Of a DNA stretch of 64,000 bases, positions 1 through 12,057 are shown in pieces. Made by a program: the position numbers and the translations under genes. The DNA lies in NCBI RefSeq assembly GCF_000003815.2, contig NC_049980.1:5949010-6013009 (forward strand), in the 5' to 3' direction. The first letter of the stretch is position 1. Each line of letters opens with the position of its first letter. The notes beneath the pieces were generated by a model. It made no database searches. It saw only the letters and a list, made by a program, of their open reading frames with translations, and was not told the origin of the DNA. Source of the stretch: Branchiostoma floridae (taxonomy: Eukaryota > Chordata > Leptocardii > Amphioxiformes > Branchiostomatidae).

Positions 1-671
1 NNNNNNNNNNNNNNNNNNNNNNNNNNNNNNNNNNNNNNNNNNNNNNNNNNNNNNNNNNNNNNNNNNNNNNNNNNNNNNNNNNNNNNNNNNNNNNNNNNNN
101 NNNNNNNNNNNNNNNNNNNNNNNNNNNNNNNNNNNNNNNNNNNNNNNNNNNNNNNNNNNNNNNNNNNNNNNNNNNNNNNNNNNNNNNNNNNNNNNNNNNN
201 NNNNNNNNNNNNNNNNNNNNNNNNNNNNNNNNNNNNNNNNNNNNNNNNNNNNNNNNNNNNNNNNNNNNNNNNNNNNNNNNNNNNNNNNNNNNNNNNNNNN
301 NNNNNNNNNNNNNNNNNNNNNNNNNNNNNNNNNNNNNNNNNNNNNNNNNNNNNNNNNNNNNNNNNNNNNNNNNNNNNNNNNNNNNNNNNNNNNNNNNNNN
401 NNNNNNNNNNNNNNNNNNNNNNNNNNNNNNNNNNNNNNNNNNNNNNNNNNNNNNNNNNNNNNNNNNNNNNNNNNNNNNNNNNNNNNNNNNNNNNNNNNNN
501 NNNNNNNNNNNNNNNNNNNNNNNNNNNNNNNNNNNNNNNNNNNNNNNNNNNNNNNNNNNNNNNNNNNNNNNNNNNNNNNNNNNNNNNNNNNNNNNNNNNN
601 NNNNNNNNNNNNNNNNNNNNNNNNNNNNNNNNNNNNNNNNNNNNNNNNNNNNNNNNNNNNNNNNNNNNNNN
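1..671. other. Assembly gap
   Basis: Run of N at the left edge; no sequence to read. Confidence 1.
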
Positions 672-2126
672 ATGTATAGAGCTTGAGTGTAAGACAAAGG
701 TATGTGTATGATTTTCCCTGTTTCTTGTTGTTCCGTGGGGGATGCCATTTCCGTATTGTATGCAGGTAATTTGTAGTTTGGGGCTAGTCATAATTTCGCT
801 TGATTTTGGGGCCTGCTTAATCTATAGTACGGGCAGGGTTAAGTGGTAGAGGCTTTGTTTTGTTTTAAATTTGGTATCCTTTGTTGCATTTTGTCACTGC
901 AAAAATATGATGAAATTGTTTCCTCCTCTAAGCAACTGCTCATTGATTTTGGGGGATGTTTGCTGGGTGTTCACTCTGACTGCATCAGCTTTCTGAACTT
1001 TTTAAAGTTGCCAGCAGCTTGCCATTTATGAATGGGATTGACATTTTTGAGTAGTAAATTCTGCTGTAAAATTTGGCTTAGGTACTTCAGGAGATTTAGG
1101 TTTTAGTTGGACGGATTGAATAAAATATCATACCACCCTAATGCTGCTGGATGGGGCCTACCACTATTCATATTGTCTATGGAACTACTGTAAAAATATA
1201 ATTTTTCAAATTATGCAATTAACCTTCCAGTGTCAAGTGATATAACACTCCAGAAATAAATCTTTAATGAATATCATTGGTACAATAAGGATATTTAGCA
1301 GCTGCATTAGGTCAGTACATTGAAATAGGAAGATATCAGTACTGAATATATCATATGTGACAGAATAACTACATGGGCCATCTGACTCTGAGACCAAAAA
1401 AGGTAGGAAAAGTCGTCTCAATAACTTTAAGGTACTGTGGTTGGTTACATGCTTAAGAAATCCAAAATAGTTAATGTTCATCCATGCCCAAACTTACACA
1501 TTCCGAAAATGGAATTTCAGACTTTTGCATGGTGCACAACCAACACGGTAAAAATCTCACTTTTCCAACCACGCAACCAGGGACGAAAAGGAAAAAAATA
1601 CACAATAGGTCTACAGACACCTAATACATTTCATGCAGGCCTGAGGTCTACGAACTCTTGTTACTACTATATTTCACTCAGAATGTAATGATTATTCCAC
1701 CTTAATGCATTAGTTGTAATGCAGCTATGTGAACAAAACTTGTAGGTACGTCCCGTACTGAGTTTGGCAAAGGTTGGGTTTAGCCATTAGCAATCTAGAC
1801 AACATCAAGCGTTATACATATGGGACGTTATATAATAACAATAACTTTATTGAAGATACATTTCCGAGGGCGTATTTCAAACCTGACAAAGTAAGCAATG
1901 GTATATACAACGTACAAGGTACAACGTACAAGGTATACATTTGTATATAACAGGGGTAAAATAGAATACATGAATTGAATTAAAAGGGAAGAAAACAATG
2001 ATAAGATTGAACAATATTCCGGCATTCTTTCTCTAGATTTGCAAAATGACAAATGGAAATTTCCTTCTTGTTATTAGTCGTTTATCATCATCATCATCCT
2101 TTATTGATTATCATGAGCTATGCATA
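672..2126. other. Intergenic, no gene seen
   Basis: AT-rich DNA with only short open frames that lack any recognisable motif and lack supporting splice sites. I see no RNA gene and no clear transposon end here. Confidence 0.6.
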
Positions 2127-2341
2127 ACGCTAGTTCACCTTTATCTGTGGAGTAACCTATATCCGTTGTTTTAAAAGCAGGTTGCTTATGGATATCAAGT
2201 CGACAGACGATGGTTTCAAGTTGCAATATTTTCAAAATACAGCAGTTTGAAAACATGGTCCGTTTACTTGATATCCCAAATTACCCTGCTTTTATCAACA
2301 ATGGATAAAGGTTACCCGTCGGATAAAGGTTCACTAGCGTT
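2127..2341. mobile_element. Tc1/mariner-type MITE, copy 1
   Basis: A 215-bp non-coding unit with terminal inverted repeats that start ACGCTAGTTCACCTTTATC and end with the complement (GGATAAAGGTTCACTAGCGT). It is flanked by TA on both sides (2125-2126 and 2342-2343), the target duplication expected for the Tc1/mariner superfamily. A second copy with the same ends lies at 21511-21727. Both have a nested second inverted repeat just inside the ends (GG..ACCT..ATCCG). The superfamily call rests on the TA flank and is an inference, since there is no transposase. Confidence 0.75.
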
Positions 2342-4540
2342 ACTGGTGATGACAAGAAAATGTTGCTGCAGACTGCCGAAAAAGAGAATAGTTTGTATGT
2401 TTTGTTATTTTTGTTTATCACACATATTTTACCCAAACAGAACACAGTGGTGGCAAGACGGTGGAAGTAACATATGAGGTAGTGTGGCATAATTGCAAGG
2501 TATTTGGCCAAGAATACAGAGGTTGAGGAGAAAAAATGAGAAAACAATACTATTATCAACAACTTACATTTGCTTGAGAGCAACTACAGCATATTTCACC
2601 CCTCCCCCTCCCCACGCAACACTGGACTGTTCCAAATCACCCCTGCACAAAAAAATGAAACATTTTAACAGTAACTTCTTCCAAAAGGTGAACTACTGAG
2701 AGTTATTAATTAATAATTCAAGGCCGAAACGGAGCTTACCGAATATGCCAGGGCCCCTATGGAAGAATGTACTCTTCCACAGGAGCTCCTATGCGTAGCT
2801 AATTGGTTCTTGTAATGTGCAAGCCGACAGCCGATCACGGCAGGACGCCAAAAGAAAACCACCCCACTCCCCGAAAAAATGCTCAAATACATCATTTTAA
2901 AGTAGTTTATGCCAAAAATTTTACTTGAACCTTTCTACCAAATATTCAATGCATATCTATACTAATATCTAGGTCATTTTATTGTAATACAATGGCACAC
3001 TCACTCACTCACTCACGGCCCGTAACCTCAGTGGTCGTAGGGGCTCCCCGACATCCAGTAGCAGTGATGGATACATATACCATACAATGGCACCGGAAGC
3101 TAAAATATTAAAAAAAAACTTCCATACGATTCTTTCAATGGTATGGGTAAAATAATCAAAGAACCCACATACAATAGAAGAAGTGGGCAAATTCGTCTTC
3201 CACTGCCTCGAAAGAAGAAGTTAACTAGCGCCACGTACACTTTGGAGTTTACCTTAACATGAAATGTAGTTTTCACTATCATAGTATTTTTTTCATTATT
3301 ATATGTTGTCTGTACTTGCGATTAGCTCCCTGTCATCGAACTTTCAATGAAAACGTTAGTAATTTCCCCTTTCCATTAGACGGCGACCGTCACAAAAATT
3401 GTACCTGTTTATCAAAATTTTAAATATTGCAATTAATTTCCTGATTGAAATTTGATATCTAGACTTGCCATACAATTGAAGTGGCGGATACATGCCGGAT
3501 TGGAATGCACGACCTTTCTGGGGATCAGTCCCCACACCTCCATGCGCGTGGAAAAGTTGAAACGTAATGCAGGTCCCATATGCTCGGTTCTACAAGTCAT
3601 GTACTTAACCGCATACCTCGCCGTCTTTGCGGGTGAGTTTGCGCATGAGACCCGCCAAAGCCACGATGACTGCAAAGGCGAAAAACAAGTGGCCGCCAGA
3701 AATAGAAACGCGTCCGGCGTGGTAGTTTGTTCACTGCGCCAAAGATGCTGGTGTCTGCGACACAACTTTTTCTTTCCAGTGCAGCACTACGGGATAACTG
3801 TATATTTTCCAACTTGACAAACCTCTAGGTGTAAGATTCGACATCGTCGTCAGTTAAGAACAGTCAACTGGTCAGGTAAGTCATACGGTGGGGTGCGCAC
3901 GTCCTTGTCATGTGTCAATTCCCGTGGACCCAGAGTATGGAAGAGCAGATCGTCGTTCGGTCGCTAACTTCGAGCATTTTGGAAGTCAAAAATGTACGTC
4001 TCCTGCAAAGTTCAATCGTCATGGTACACAAAATACTGTTTCGGATCCATGTCGGTGGTTGGTTCTGTCACGGCCTGCTTGAAAATCTTTTGGCATCAAA
4101 ACCGTACTACGATCGCACGACCTATACGACCGCGCCCTAAGGGACCGCAACTTGGGTGCACCTTCTTGCCAAGGATAGTCTTGTAAGATGTTGATAGTGT
4201 GTTGCTCTTGCCATACTTCTTCTGGTAGCGCACGCGACACACCAGATTTGTGTCATCCCAAAATGTCTATTATCATTTATCATATACATTTTACATACAC
4301 AAATTTGCTAAGTTGAAACTTAATGTGTCGATTGACTGAACAGTATCTTGTGTTGTACATTTATTTTTGTTGTTTGTTATAGTCGATATAGACTGCCTCA
4401 CAGCAGAAGTAGTAGTACATACACATTAGACATTGTGTGTCTGTATTATTGTATAATGACAACTATGTAAAAGAAACAATTTTTTATATTTAATTTTCCA
4501 GGGTTGACATTCCTATTTCATCCATTGTCACTTTTATTAG
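2342..4540. other. Intergenic, no gene seen
   Basis: No recognisable gene. A patch at about 3450-3800 is richer in GC and happens to be open on both strands (121 and 110 codons), but neither translation has a known motif, low-complexity bias or plausible splice signals. I read it as chance openness or an unidentified old repeat. Confidence 0.5.
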
Positions 4541-5116
4541 AGTCCAACCTATATTAGTGAACATCTTTGAGTTGTGACCACCTGGCCATTGCCGTCACTT
4601 ATTGTCGGTCCGTTGGATTTTTTCCCATTGACCTAACCATTGAAATAGTCTATAGCGGCCACCTGTCCAACACGGCCACACCAGTCCCGTATACGTAGAT
4701 ACAGAAATACTGCATATTGTGGTCATACTGCGGCCGTTTGTCACCCAGCGCCGAGTTTAAAATCGTACTTTGCGAGGATTTATTGGAGTTCCCGACAGGG
4801 TCATTTTGGCGGTAGCGGAAGGTACGCTTGCCTTGAACGTTAGAGTGCAAGTCTTTGTCGGCAAATTTACCAACATTACACATGGCAATATCAATCATTT
4901 TCGGTAGATTTGACTTTGGCAGGGTAAGTTGAATTCTGAGACGATTGAGACAATGTTACTTGGTAAAAAAGATCAGTGGGTACCAAAATCATGTGTAACT
5001 TATTGCTCATAGGATCGCGGCCAATTGATGAACATATCGTCTATAGTGGCAACCTGTCTATAGTGGCCACATTTCGCCAGTCCCTTGAGTGGCTGCTATA
5101 GGTAGGTTTGACTGTA
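4541..5116. mobile_element. MITE-like repeat with AGTC(A/C)AACCT ends
   Basis: The left end begins AGTCCAACCTATAT and the right end is the complement of AGTCAAACCTACCTATAG. Inside are several copies of a TATAGTGGCCACCTGTC-type word in both orientations. A shorter relative with the same TACAGTCAAACCTG start is at 20900-21083. No coding capacity. Boundaries are approximate, because no clean target duplication is visible. Confidence 0.5.
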
Positions 5117-5145
5117 TTTAGAAAGAATAAGGCAGCATTGAGCGC

Positions 5146-5255
5146 TTGTCGGCAAGATGCGTATATCCGGGGTCATTAATACCTTGTTGTGTCTCATGGT
5201 TCACAGGGTGCAATTGCCCCTGAAATATGTCTTGTGGAATTGTCCGCCTTCCTAA
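5146..5255 (+). repeat. Dispersed repeat, GTATCCGGGG family
   Basis: Short non-coding segment with the shared words AAGATG(T/C)GTAT, ATCCGGGG, CCTTGTTG and ATGTCTTGT. Related copies occur at about 16786-16905, 18748-18860 and 19375-19500, all on the same strand, and weaker ones at about 14390-14500 and 15880-15990. I cannot assign a class; no terminal repeats are clear. Confidence 0.55.
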
Positions 5256-5326
5256 GCATGATTATCTCAGGGAAATCGGTATAGAACACAATGCTCCACT
5301 ACACTACGGTACACACGTGAAACTGG

Positions 5327-5561
5327 TGTCACGAGGCGACTTCGTGACTCATAATAAGGACCACATGTACTATAATAAGGACCAGATGTAGGACACGAGG
5401 TCCGGGAGATAGCCGCGTTAGGCGAGGTCAGTCGAGAGAGACCCGAGAAGGAGTAGGTCAGGGAGAGAGGATCTGGGAATAAAGTACACCTCATCGCAAC
5501 TTCGGTGTCTCTGCTTCATCCTTACTTACGACCCTATAACTGTGAGTCGGCCACCGTGACA
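5327..5561 (+). repeat. 5' LTR of Ty3/Gypsy element A
   Basis: A 235-bp long terminal repeat beginning TGTCACGAGG and ending CCACCGTGACA, so it has the TG...CA ends with a 6-bp inverted TGTCAC/GTGACA. An AATAAA-like signal lies near its 3' third. It is preceded by CTGG. The same first 74 bp recur at 12058. A few bases after its end comes TGGTAGTACGGCTGGGGT, the likely primer binding site. Confidence 0.85.
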
Positions 5562-5857
5562 AAGTGGTAGTACGGCTGGGGTCCCGCCAAGTTAAACGGA
5601 CGAGACGACGAGGAGTCGGAGAGAAAGAAGAAGAAGATAGCGACACGTGGCAGAGCGTCGAGCCGGTGGCGTCGGAGACCCGGAGGAGAGCTGCGGTGCG
5701 GTGAAGAGGGCTGAGCCGCGGAGCTGACCAGCAAGGGGACCGGCCGGTGACATCTAGGACATAGGTGGGTGGGCAACTTGCATCCATTGACAGCCGCACA
5801 GTCACTACTTAGACTTAGTTAGTAGAGTTATACTTAGTCTGCATTCATTGTGTAGAT

Positions 5858-6889
5858 ATGGCAGCCGCAGGCGCAGCGCCGTACTTCGCGCCGTTTGACC
5901 GGCGCGTTGCGAAATTCAACGGCCCACCCTCTTCGCCGTCTGATCTCACGGTTAGAGAGTTTATTCGAGAGATGAGATCGGTTTTCAGGCTATGTAATGT
6001 ACAGGACGACGCACAGATCCGTAGTGACATTGTCATGCGTCAGTTAGGGGGGATTGCAAAGAGGGAGATCCAGCAACTCCCTCTGGAGGATAGGAACGAT
6101 GTCGAGCGATTGTTCACAGCTCTGATGAATAGCTATGATGACAGGACAAGTCACAGCGACTATTTAGGGCAGTTTTACGGCCGGGACCAGAGAAGGGGGG
6201 AAAGCATCAGGGACTTCACCATAGCACTGCAAGAGTTGTTAAACAAAGCGGAGGAAAGGGCTCCGGTCGTGGCCGGACCCGCAGTTCAGGGCGCAGCCGC
6301 CGCGGCGGCCGAGGTTAGAGATAGAACCTTAAGAGACAGAATGGTCGACGGTCTTAGGGATGACTCAGTGAGGCGCCAGTTGAAAAGAGAAATACAGAAC
6401 AATCATGCCATGACGCATCAGCAGGCCAAGGAAGCTGCTATGCAGCTAACGGGGGAGTGGGAGGCCAGGAGACAAGGGTCCGCCCAAGTTCAGGCCACGG
6501 CCTGGGAGGAGGGGCCGAGCCCTCAAACCGGTAGTAATAGCTATAACACTAGTCGGGTCGAACAGTTGTTGGAACGGACCCTGGAAATGCTCACCATCAA
6601 TCTTCAAATGAATCAGCCACGCGACCAGCCCCGCAGACAGAGTCAAAACAATAGTTGTTATAACTGCGGGAAGGAGGGGCATTATGCGAGAGATTGTCAG
6701 GCCAACAGCGTCTGTTACAACTGTGGGGAAGAGGGTCACATGGCTCGTGGATGTCTGAGAAGGCCCAAGGCCAGGGGGGATAACCGCCGCAAGTCTGACG
6801 AGTGTTATAGGTGTGGTGAGCCGGGCCACGTAGCAAGAGATTGCCGTGGAGAATCACAGACCCCCCGTTCTAGCATGCCCCCAAACTAG
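5858..6889 (+). CDS. Gag-like protein of element A
   Basis: 343-residue open frame just downstream of the 5' LTR. The N-terminal part is alpha-helical capsid-like sequence. The C-terminal third carries three CCHC zinc knuckles (C-X2-C-X4-H-X4-C) at about residues 266-279, 285-298 and 315-328, the nucleic-acid-binding signature of retrotransposon nucleocapsids. Belongs to the Ty3/Gypsy element; not a host gene. Confidence 0.88.
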   Translation: MAAAGAAPYFAPFDRRVAKFNGPPSSPSDLTVREFIREMRSVFRLCNVQDDAQIRSDIVMRQLGGIAKREIQQLPLEDRNDVERLFTALMNSYDDRTSHSDYLGQFYGRDQRRGESIRDFTIALQELLNKAEERAPVVAGPAVQGAAAAAAEVRDRTLRDRMVDGLRDDSVRRQLKREIQNNHAMTHQQAKEAAMQLTGEWEARRQGSAQVQATAWEEGPSPQTGSNSYNTSRVEQLLERTLEMLTINLQMNQPRDQPRRQSQNNSCYNCGKEGHYARDCQANSVCYNCGEEGHMARGCLRRPKARGDNRRKSDECYRCGEPGHVARDCRGESQTPRSSMPPN

Positions 6890-6918
6890 AGCGGTCTGCC
6901 CCCGACAGCGGCCCGGGG

Positions 6919-7494
6919 GTGGATAGAGTCGATAAAGCGCTGCCAAGCGAAGTTAAGGTAGACACTAGTAGGGTAGGGACCATTGTTAAGGATGAAGTAG
7001 AGGGAGTAGGAAACACAAATAGAACGCAAAAGGTAAACATGGCAGAATCCGGTGATAGAGTAGAAATAGAAAGTCTTAGGGATAGAACAATAGGATCTTC
7101 GGATCACGTTGTCATTAAGTTCGATGGAGTAGACATTCCTTGTCTGTTAGATACAGGATCGCAGGTAACTACCATACCGGAATCCATGTATCGTCAATAT
7201 TTTGGGGAGGAGGGTCCCACCCCCAAGAATGCGGATTCTTGGATTAAGCTAACCGCCGCCAATGGGGAGGATATCCCATTGGTGGGATACATAGAGATGG
7301 ATGTGACAGTTTTTGCCAAGACTCTGCCCGCCAGGGGCATCATTATTACGAAGGATCAAGGGAAAGCCGTCCCTGCCATTGTGGGCATGAATGTAATTGG
7401 GCCCTGTAGAAATGAACTGTTTACGGAATTCGGGAGGGGGTATTCTTCAAACATAGCAGCAGAGGGGGGGGAAACAATGGCAACGAGCTTTTAA
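6919..7494 (+). CDS. Retropepsin-like protease region of element A
   Basis: 191-residue frame with the retropepsin active-site signature LLDTGSQVT followed by a beta-rich segment, lying between gag and pol as usual for Ty3/Gypsy elements. It is a separate open frame from its neighbours; such elements usually express these parts through a shared polyprotein. Confidence 0.85.
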   Translation: MDRVDKALPSEVKVDTSRVGTIVKDEVEGVGNTNRTQKVNMAESGDRVEIESLRDRTIGSSDHVVIKFDGVDIPCLLDTGSQVTTIPESMYRQYFGEEGPTPKNADSWIKLTAANGEDIPLVGYIEMDVTVFAKTLPARGIIITKDQGKAVPAIVGMNVIGPCRNELFTEFGRGYSSNIAAEGGETMATSF

Positions 7495-7594
7495 AACACA
7501 CGAGCATCATCTGAGATCAGATACCCCCTCAGGAAGGGTTGGCTATGTCCGGGCACCTTGTAGAAATAAGATAAGGATACCAGCCAGGGAGGAA

Positions 7595-10500
7595 ATGATT
7601 GTATATTGCAATGTCAGGGGCACCAAATTCCCTTACTCGGCGCTTGTAGAGCCCACAACAGGCACTAATCTAAACTCTGCTTTGATAGTGGCACGGTCCT
7701 ATGTGACCGTGAGACAAGGAAAGGTCCCGGTAAGAATTGCAAATCTGTCCAAACAGGACGTAGAGATCTCATATAACACTATAGTGGCCGAGCTATGTCT
7801 TGTTGACTTCGTGCCCCCATTGGAAGATGAAATACTGTTTGAAAGAGAGAGTGTCGACACTGTTAAAGTCTGTTTCCAGCGTGGGTCTGTCAATGTGATT
7901 GAGACAGATGAACCAACGGGTCCAAAGAGTTGGTTTCCCGAAGAGCTTGACTTGTCGCAAGCGGATATCTCTGACGACGAGAAACAGAGGTTAGGGGCAA
8001 TGTTAGCCAAACACAAGAATGCCTTCTCCACAGGACCCTTTGATGTGGGCCGCACGACAGTGCTAGAGCATAATATCCCCACAGGCGACGCGGCTCCTAT
8101 CCGGGAACCGTACAGGAGAATACCCCCTACCCTGTACCAAGATGTTAGAGATCAGATCCAGAAGCTGCAGGACAATAATATAATAAGGGAGAGCACATCC
8201 CCGTGGGGGGCAGGGCTGGTTCTAGTTAAGAAGAAGGATGGGTCAATCAGGTTCTGTGTTGATTACCGCAAATTAAACGCAGTGACCCACAAGCAGACCT
8301 TCCCATTACCACGTGTGGAGGAGTCCCTCGAAGCCCTAGGAAATGCAAAGATGTTCAGTTCCTTAGATCTGGCTTCAGGATTCTGGCAAATACCCTTAAA
8401 GGAAGAAGATAAGAAGAAAACGGCATTTGTTACACAATGGGGTTCTTGGGAATGGGAATCAATGCCCATGGGACTATCTGGCAGCCCGTGCACTTTCCAA
8501 CGTGCTATGATGAAGTGTCTGGGAGATCAGAATCTTAACTTCTTACTCATCTACCAGGATGACATCCTCGTATTTTCAGACTCGTTCGAAAGCCACCTTG
8601 AAAAGCTGGAATTTGTCCTAACACGGTTGGAACAGCACGGTCTGAAATTGAAGCCGTCAAAGTGTTACTTATGTCAGAAGGAAGTCAAATATCTGGGCCA
8701 TGTGGTCAATGAGAAAGGTGTCGCCACTGACCCAGATAAGATCGCAGTTGTGAAGAACTGGCCTGTTCCCCGCACAGTAAAGGAGCTGCGCTCATTCTTA
8801 GGGTTCACAGGATATTATCGGCGGTTTGTACAAGGGTATGCTCAGATAGCTGCATGTTTACACGAGTTGGTGGGAGGTCGTGGGAAGACCCAGAATAGGA
8901 CCACATTAGATAGATGGTCAGCTGAGCACCAGCGGGCGTTTGACACTCTAAAGGAAAAGCTAACGAGCGCTCCTATTTTGGCTTGTCCGGATTATGCCAA
9001 GGATATGATTCTGTATGTAGATGCGTGTGACTCGGGGTATGGTGCCGTTTTAAGTCAGGAACAGGACGGAGTTGAACGTGTCATCGCTTATGCCAGCAAA
9101 GGGTTAGGATCGGCTGAGAAAAGCCCGCACAACTACAGTAGCTTCAAACTCGAACTAGCGGGGCTTCATTGGGCTGTCTGTAAGAAATTCAAAGAACACC
9201 TTTATGGGGTAAAGTTCACGGTTTTTACAGACAACAATCCTTTAGCGCACCTACACAATGCCAAACTCGGAGCTGTCGAGCAACGATGGGTGGCGCAAAT
9301 GGCGGCGTTCGATTTCCAAATTAAGTACAGACCAGGGCGGGTCAACGTCAATGCAGATGCCCTCTCGCGACTCACAGTAGAGCCGGAGGTTGTTAAGGCG
9401 GCTTGTCAGTGGTACGTCTCGCCGACAAAACCGGGTGTGGTCGATCAGCTTCGGCAGTGGCAAAGGCCTGACGAGGATGACGTCATTCGGCCAGATGAGC
9501 GAGAGAAGGTGCCCTTACAGACAACATCCGGTGTTGGTCAGCTGCAGCGGGAAGATCCCACCATTAGCCGAGTCATGAAATACGTCGCCCGCAAGCGTCG
9601 ACCTGACCAACATGAGCGTAAGGAGGAGACAGCAGACACTCTCCGTATCCTTAATCAGTTTGACAGACTGGAGTTGCAGGGTGGTGTGTTGGTGCGTACA
9701 CATATAGACGCCAGTGACGGACGACTTAAGGCACAGCTTGTACTTCCCCCAGAATTGCGCAAGCAAATGTTCCAGCACCTACATACTGATGCCGGACACT
9801 TAGGCATAACCCGCATTCAACAGCTGATGGAACGGCGGTTCTACTGGCCGGGCATGCAAGCAGACATTGCGGTCTGGGTGAAAACATGTAAGAGGTGCGT
9901 GTTACGCAAGACCCCGGCGAAGGCAGTGCCCGCCCCGCTCGTCCCCATTAAAACAACATACCCCCTAGAGATGGTAGCGATGGATTATCTGACAGTCGAT
10001 AAGTCTTCCACAGGGTACGAGTACATATTGGTCATTATTGACCATTACACGAAGTATGCGGTTGCCGTGGCAACACGGAATCAGTCGGCGGAAACCACAG
10101 CGAAGGCTTTCTGGACCCATTTCGTGGTTCATTACGGATTCCCTCACCGAATCCATTCCGACAAGGGTGCCAACTTCATGTCTAACACAATGCAGGAGCT
10201 TTGTAGAATGTACGGGGCTCTTAAAAGCAATACAACTTCGTATCATCCGGAAGGAAATGGATTGTGCGAGCGCTACAACAAAACCCTGTTAAATATGTTA
10301 GGAACGTTGGAGAAGGACAAGAAGAGAAGATGGCCAGACTACTTGGCCGAATTGGTACACGCGTACAATTGTACGGAACAGGAGTCCACAGGTTATTCTC
10401 CCTTCTATCTGCTGTTTGGGCGGCATCCGAGACTGCCAGCTGATGTTGCCATGGGAACCGAGGAGGAAAACGACGACCTTGCAACTGACGGCTGTACTGA

Positions 10501-11122
10501 CGACTGGGTTCGGCAACACTGGCGACGCTTCCAATACGCCTACGGCAGGGCTACAGATCGGATGGAGAGGGCGAGATTGAAGGATAAACGCCTTCATCAA
10601 CGGAAGGAACAGAACTGTCCGTTGCTACCGGGACAACGGGTACTAGTGCGCAACAAACGCTTGCGGGGGAGACATAAGATTCAGGACAGACTCGAGGCGA
10701 CCCCGTACATTGTAGTGTCACAGCCTGATCCGGACATTCCTGTATTGGTCATTAAGCCAGAGCGAGGCCGCGGTCCCGAGCGGACACTACATAGAAACAT
10801 GCTCATCCCGTCGCCGTTTCCAGGGCGACCGCCAGCACGAGCGAGAGCCGGACCACGTGTTGACATGCCGCAACCCGAACGGCCTGCATCACGAGACGAC
10901 AGCGAGACGGCATCTGAAGACGCCGATGAAGCAGATGAACTTCTCGACGGCTTGTTGTTCTTCCCAAGGCCTGCCGCAGGGCCCGTTGCGCAACCGGAGG
11001 TACAGGTCAGAAGGTCACAGCGAGCGAATCTCGGAGTCCCACCCGTGCGTTATGCGGAAGTGTACAACATCACGCCCCGATACGTTTCGCGGTTACGTGT
11101 TAATTTGCTGGGGCGGGACTGA
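7595..11122 (+). CDS. Pol polyprotein (RT, RNase H, integrase) of element A
   Basis: 1175-residue open frame. Reverse transcriptase motifs are seen near residue 219 (FCVDYRKLN) and residue 319 (YQDDILVFS). RNase H motifs lie near 474 (DACDSGYGAV) and 545 (TDNNPLAHL). The integrase zinc-binding HHCC region starts near 730, and its D,D,E catalytic residues are at about 796 (MDYL), 853 (HSDKGANF) and 889 (GNGLCERYN). A C-terminal SH3-like integrase tail follows, with no chromodomain. Domain order RT-RH-INT is diagnostic for Ty3/Gypsy rather than Ty1/Copia. Confidence 0.93.
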   Translation: MIVYCNVRGTKFPYSALVEPTTGTNLNSALIVARSYVTVRQGKVPVRIANLSKQDVEISYNTIVAELCLVDFVPPLEDEILFERESVDTVKVCFQRGSVNVIETDEPTGPKSWFPEELDLSQADISDDEKQRLGAMLAKHKNAFSTGPFDVGRTTVLEHNIPTGDAAPIREPYRRIPPTLYQDVRDQIQKLQDNNIIRESTSPWGAGLVLVKKKDGSIRFCVDYRKLNAVTHKQTFPLPRVEESLEALGNAKMFSSLDLASGFWQIPLKEEDKKKTAFVTQWGSWEWESMPMGLSGSPCTFQRAMMKCLGDQNLNFLLIYQDDILVFSDSFESHLEKLEFVLTRLEQHGLKLKPSKCYLCQKEVKYLGHVVNEKGVATDPDKIAVVKNWPVPRTVKELRSFLGFTGYYRRFVQGYAQIAACLHELVGGRGKTQNRTTLDRWSAEHQRAFDTLKEKLTSAPILACPDYAKDMILYVDACDSGYGAVLSQEQDGVERVIAYASKGLGSAEKSPHNYSSFKLELAGLHWAVCKKFKEHLYGVKFTVFTDNNPLAHLHNAKLGAVEQRWVAQMAAFDFQIKYRPGRVNVNADALSRLTVEPEVVKAACQWYVSPTKPGVVDQLRQWQRPDEDDVIRPDEREKVPLQTTSGVGQLQREDPTISRVMKYVARKRRPDQHERKEETADTLRILNQFDRLELQGGVLVRTHIDASDGRLKAQLVLPPELRKQMFQHLHTDAGHLGITRIQQLMERRFYWPGMQADIAVWVKTCKRCVLRKTPAKAVPAPLVPIKTTYPLEMVAMDYLTVDKSSTGYEYILVIIDHYTKYAVAVATRNQSAETTAKAFWTHFVVHYGFPHRIHSDKGANFMSNTMQELCRMYGALKSNTTSYHPEGNGLCERYNKTLLNMLGTLEKDKKRRWPDYLAELVHAYNCTEQESTGYSPFYLLFGRHPRLPADVAMGTEEENDDLATDGCTDDWVRQHWRRFQYAYGRATDRMERARLKDKRLHQRKEQNCPLLPGQRVLVRNKRLRGRHKIQDRLEATPYIVVSQPDPDIPVLVIKPERGRGPERTLHRNMLIPSPFPGRPPARARAGPRVDMPQPERPASRDDSETASEDADEADELLDGLLFFPRPAAGPVAQPEVQVRRSQRANLGVPPVRYAEVYNITPRYVSRLRVNLLGRD

Positions 11123-11624
11123 TAGTTAGTGGGGGGAGGGGCTGAAGCTCTAGTGTGCCCAGGAAAGCCATACATCGGCGGGTTCTACCGGATAGCGGGA
11201 CAAATCCGGGCACACGAAGGCCAGCAGCGGCAGATATAAGCTACGGGCTCCCCGGGGTAGAATAATGTACATAGATAGTTTACCGTAGATCAAGTGGTTA
11301 CTGGAGATTTGGTTCAGGAGACATCGTTTTTGTGGTTGCGTCATAGGAGGTTGGTCTGTAGAGAAGGAGAGAGAGAGACGATAGGTAGAGGCGAGAGGAA
11401 ATATATGTGCGGTGGTCGATGGTTGCATGTGTTGTCCTAACCCAGCCACCTCTTCGGGCGAGATTCGACAGGCCAGCCGGACAGACAACGGAGCCCCGAG
11501 GGTCCGACGTCGCGAGGGTCCGACGTGGGAGACCGCCCAGCCGAGAGGCGTCTGGACAACACGCCCGTTCCCGACGGACAGAGTTTATGCCGGTTCCCCC
11601 AACAGGGCGCAAGCCAGCCGCCGA

Positions 11625-11796
11625 NNNNNNNNNNNNNNNNNNNNNNNNNNNNNNNNNNNNNNNNNNNNNNNNNNNNNNNNNNNNNNNNNNNNNNNNNNNN
11701 NNNNNNNNNNNNNNNNNNNNNNNNNNNNNNNNNNNNNNNNNNNNNNNNNNNNNNNNNNNNNNNNNNNNNNNNNNNNNNNNNNNNNNNNNNNNNNNN
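11625..11796. other. Assembly gap inside element A
   Basis: Run of N in the GC-rich 3' region of the Gypsy element. Open frames running across it are not meaningful. Confidence 1.
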
Positions 11797-12057
11797 TTTT
11801 GTTCACCTCCGTAGATACCTTGTTAACTTGACTTGTTAGTAGCTTTTATCTCTCAAAACTTGACTTCCATGTTAGTAGCTTTTATCTCTGTAAAAATAAC
11901 ATTCGGAGTGTATCACGACGTTTTAGTTGCTATATCAGTACGTGTAGGGATTAAGCCTCCCTGTTGTTGTTGTTCAAAGCGTAGTAGTACCGTATATTGT
12001 TATATCGCCAGCCGTCTATATACAATGTGGACATTGTAAAAAGAAAATGGGGTGAGG

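Noticed and set aside
3433-3817. Overlapping 110- and 121-codon frames on opposite strands
   Set aside because: No recognisable motif, no splice support, and simultaneous openness on both strands fits chance in a GC-richer patch.
11407-11839. Several 100-139-codon frames
   Set aside because: They run through the N gap at 11625-11796 and have no meaning.
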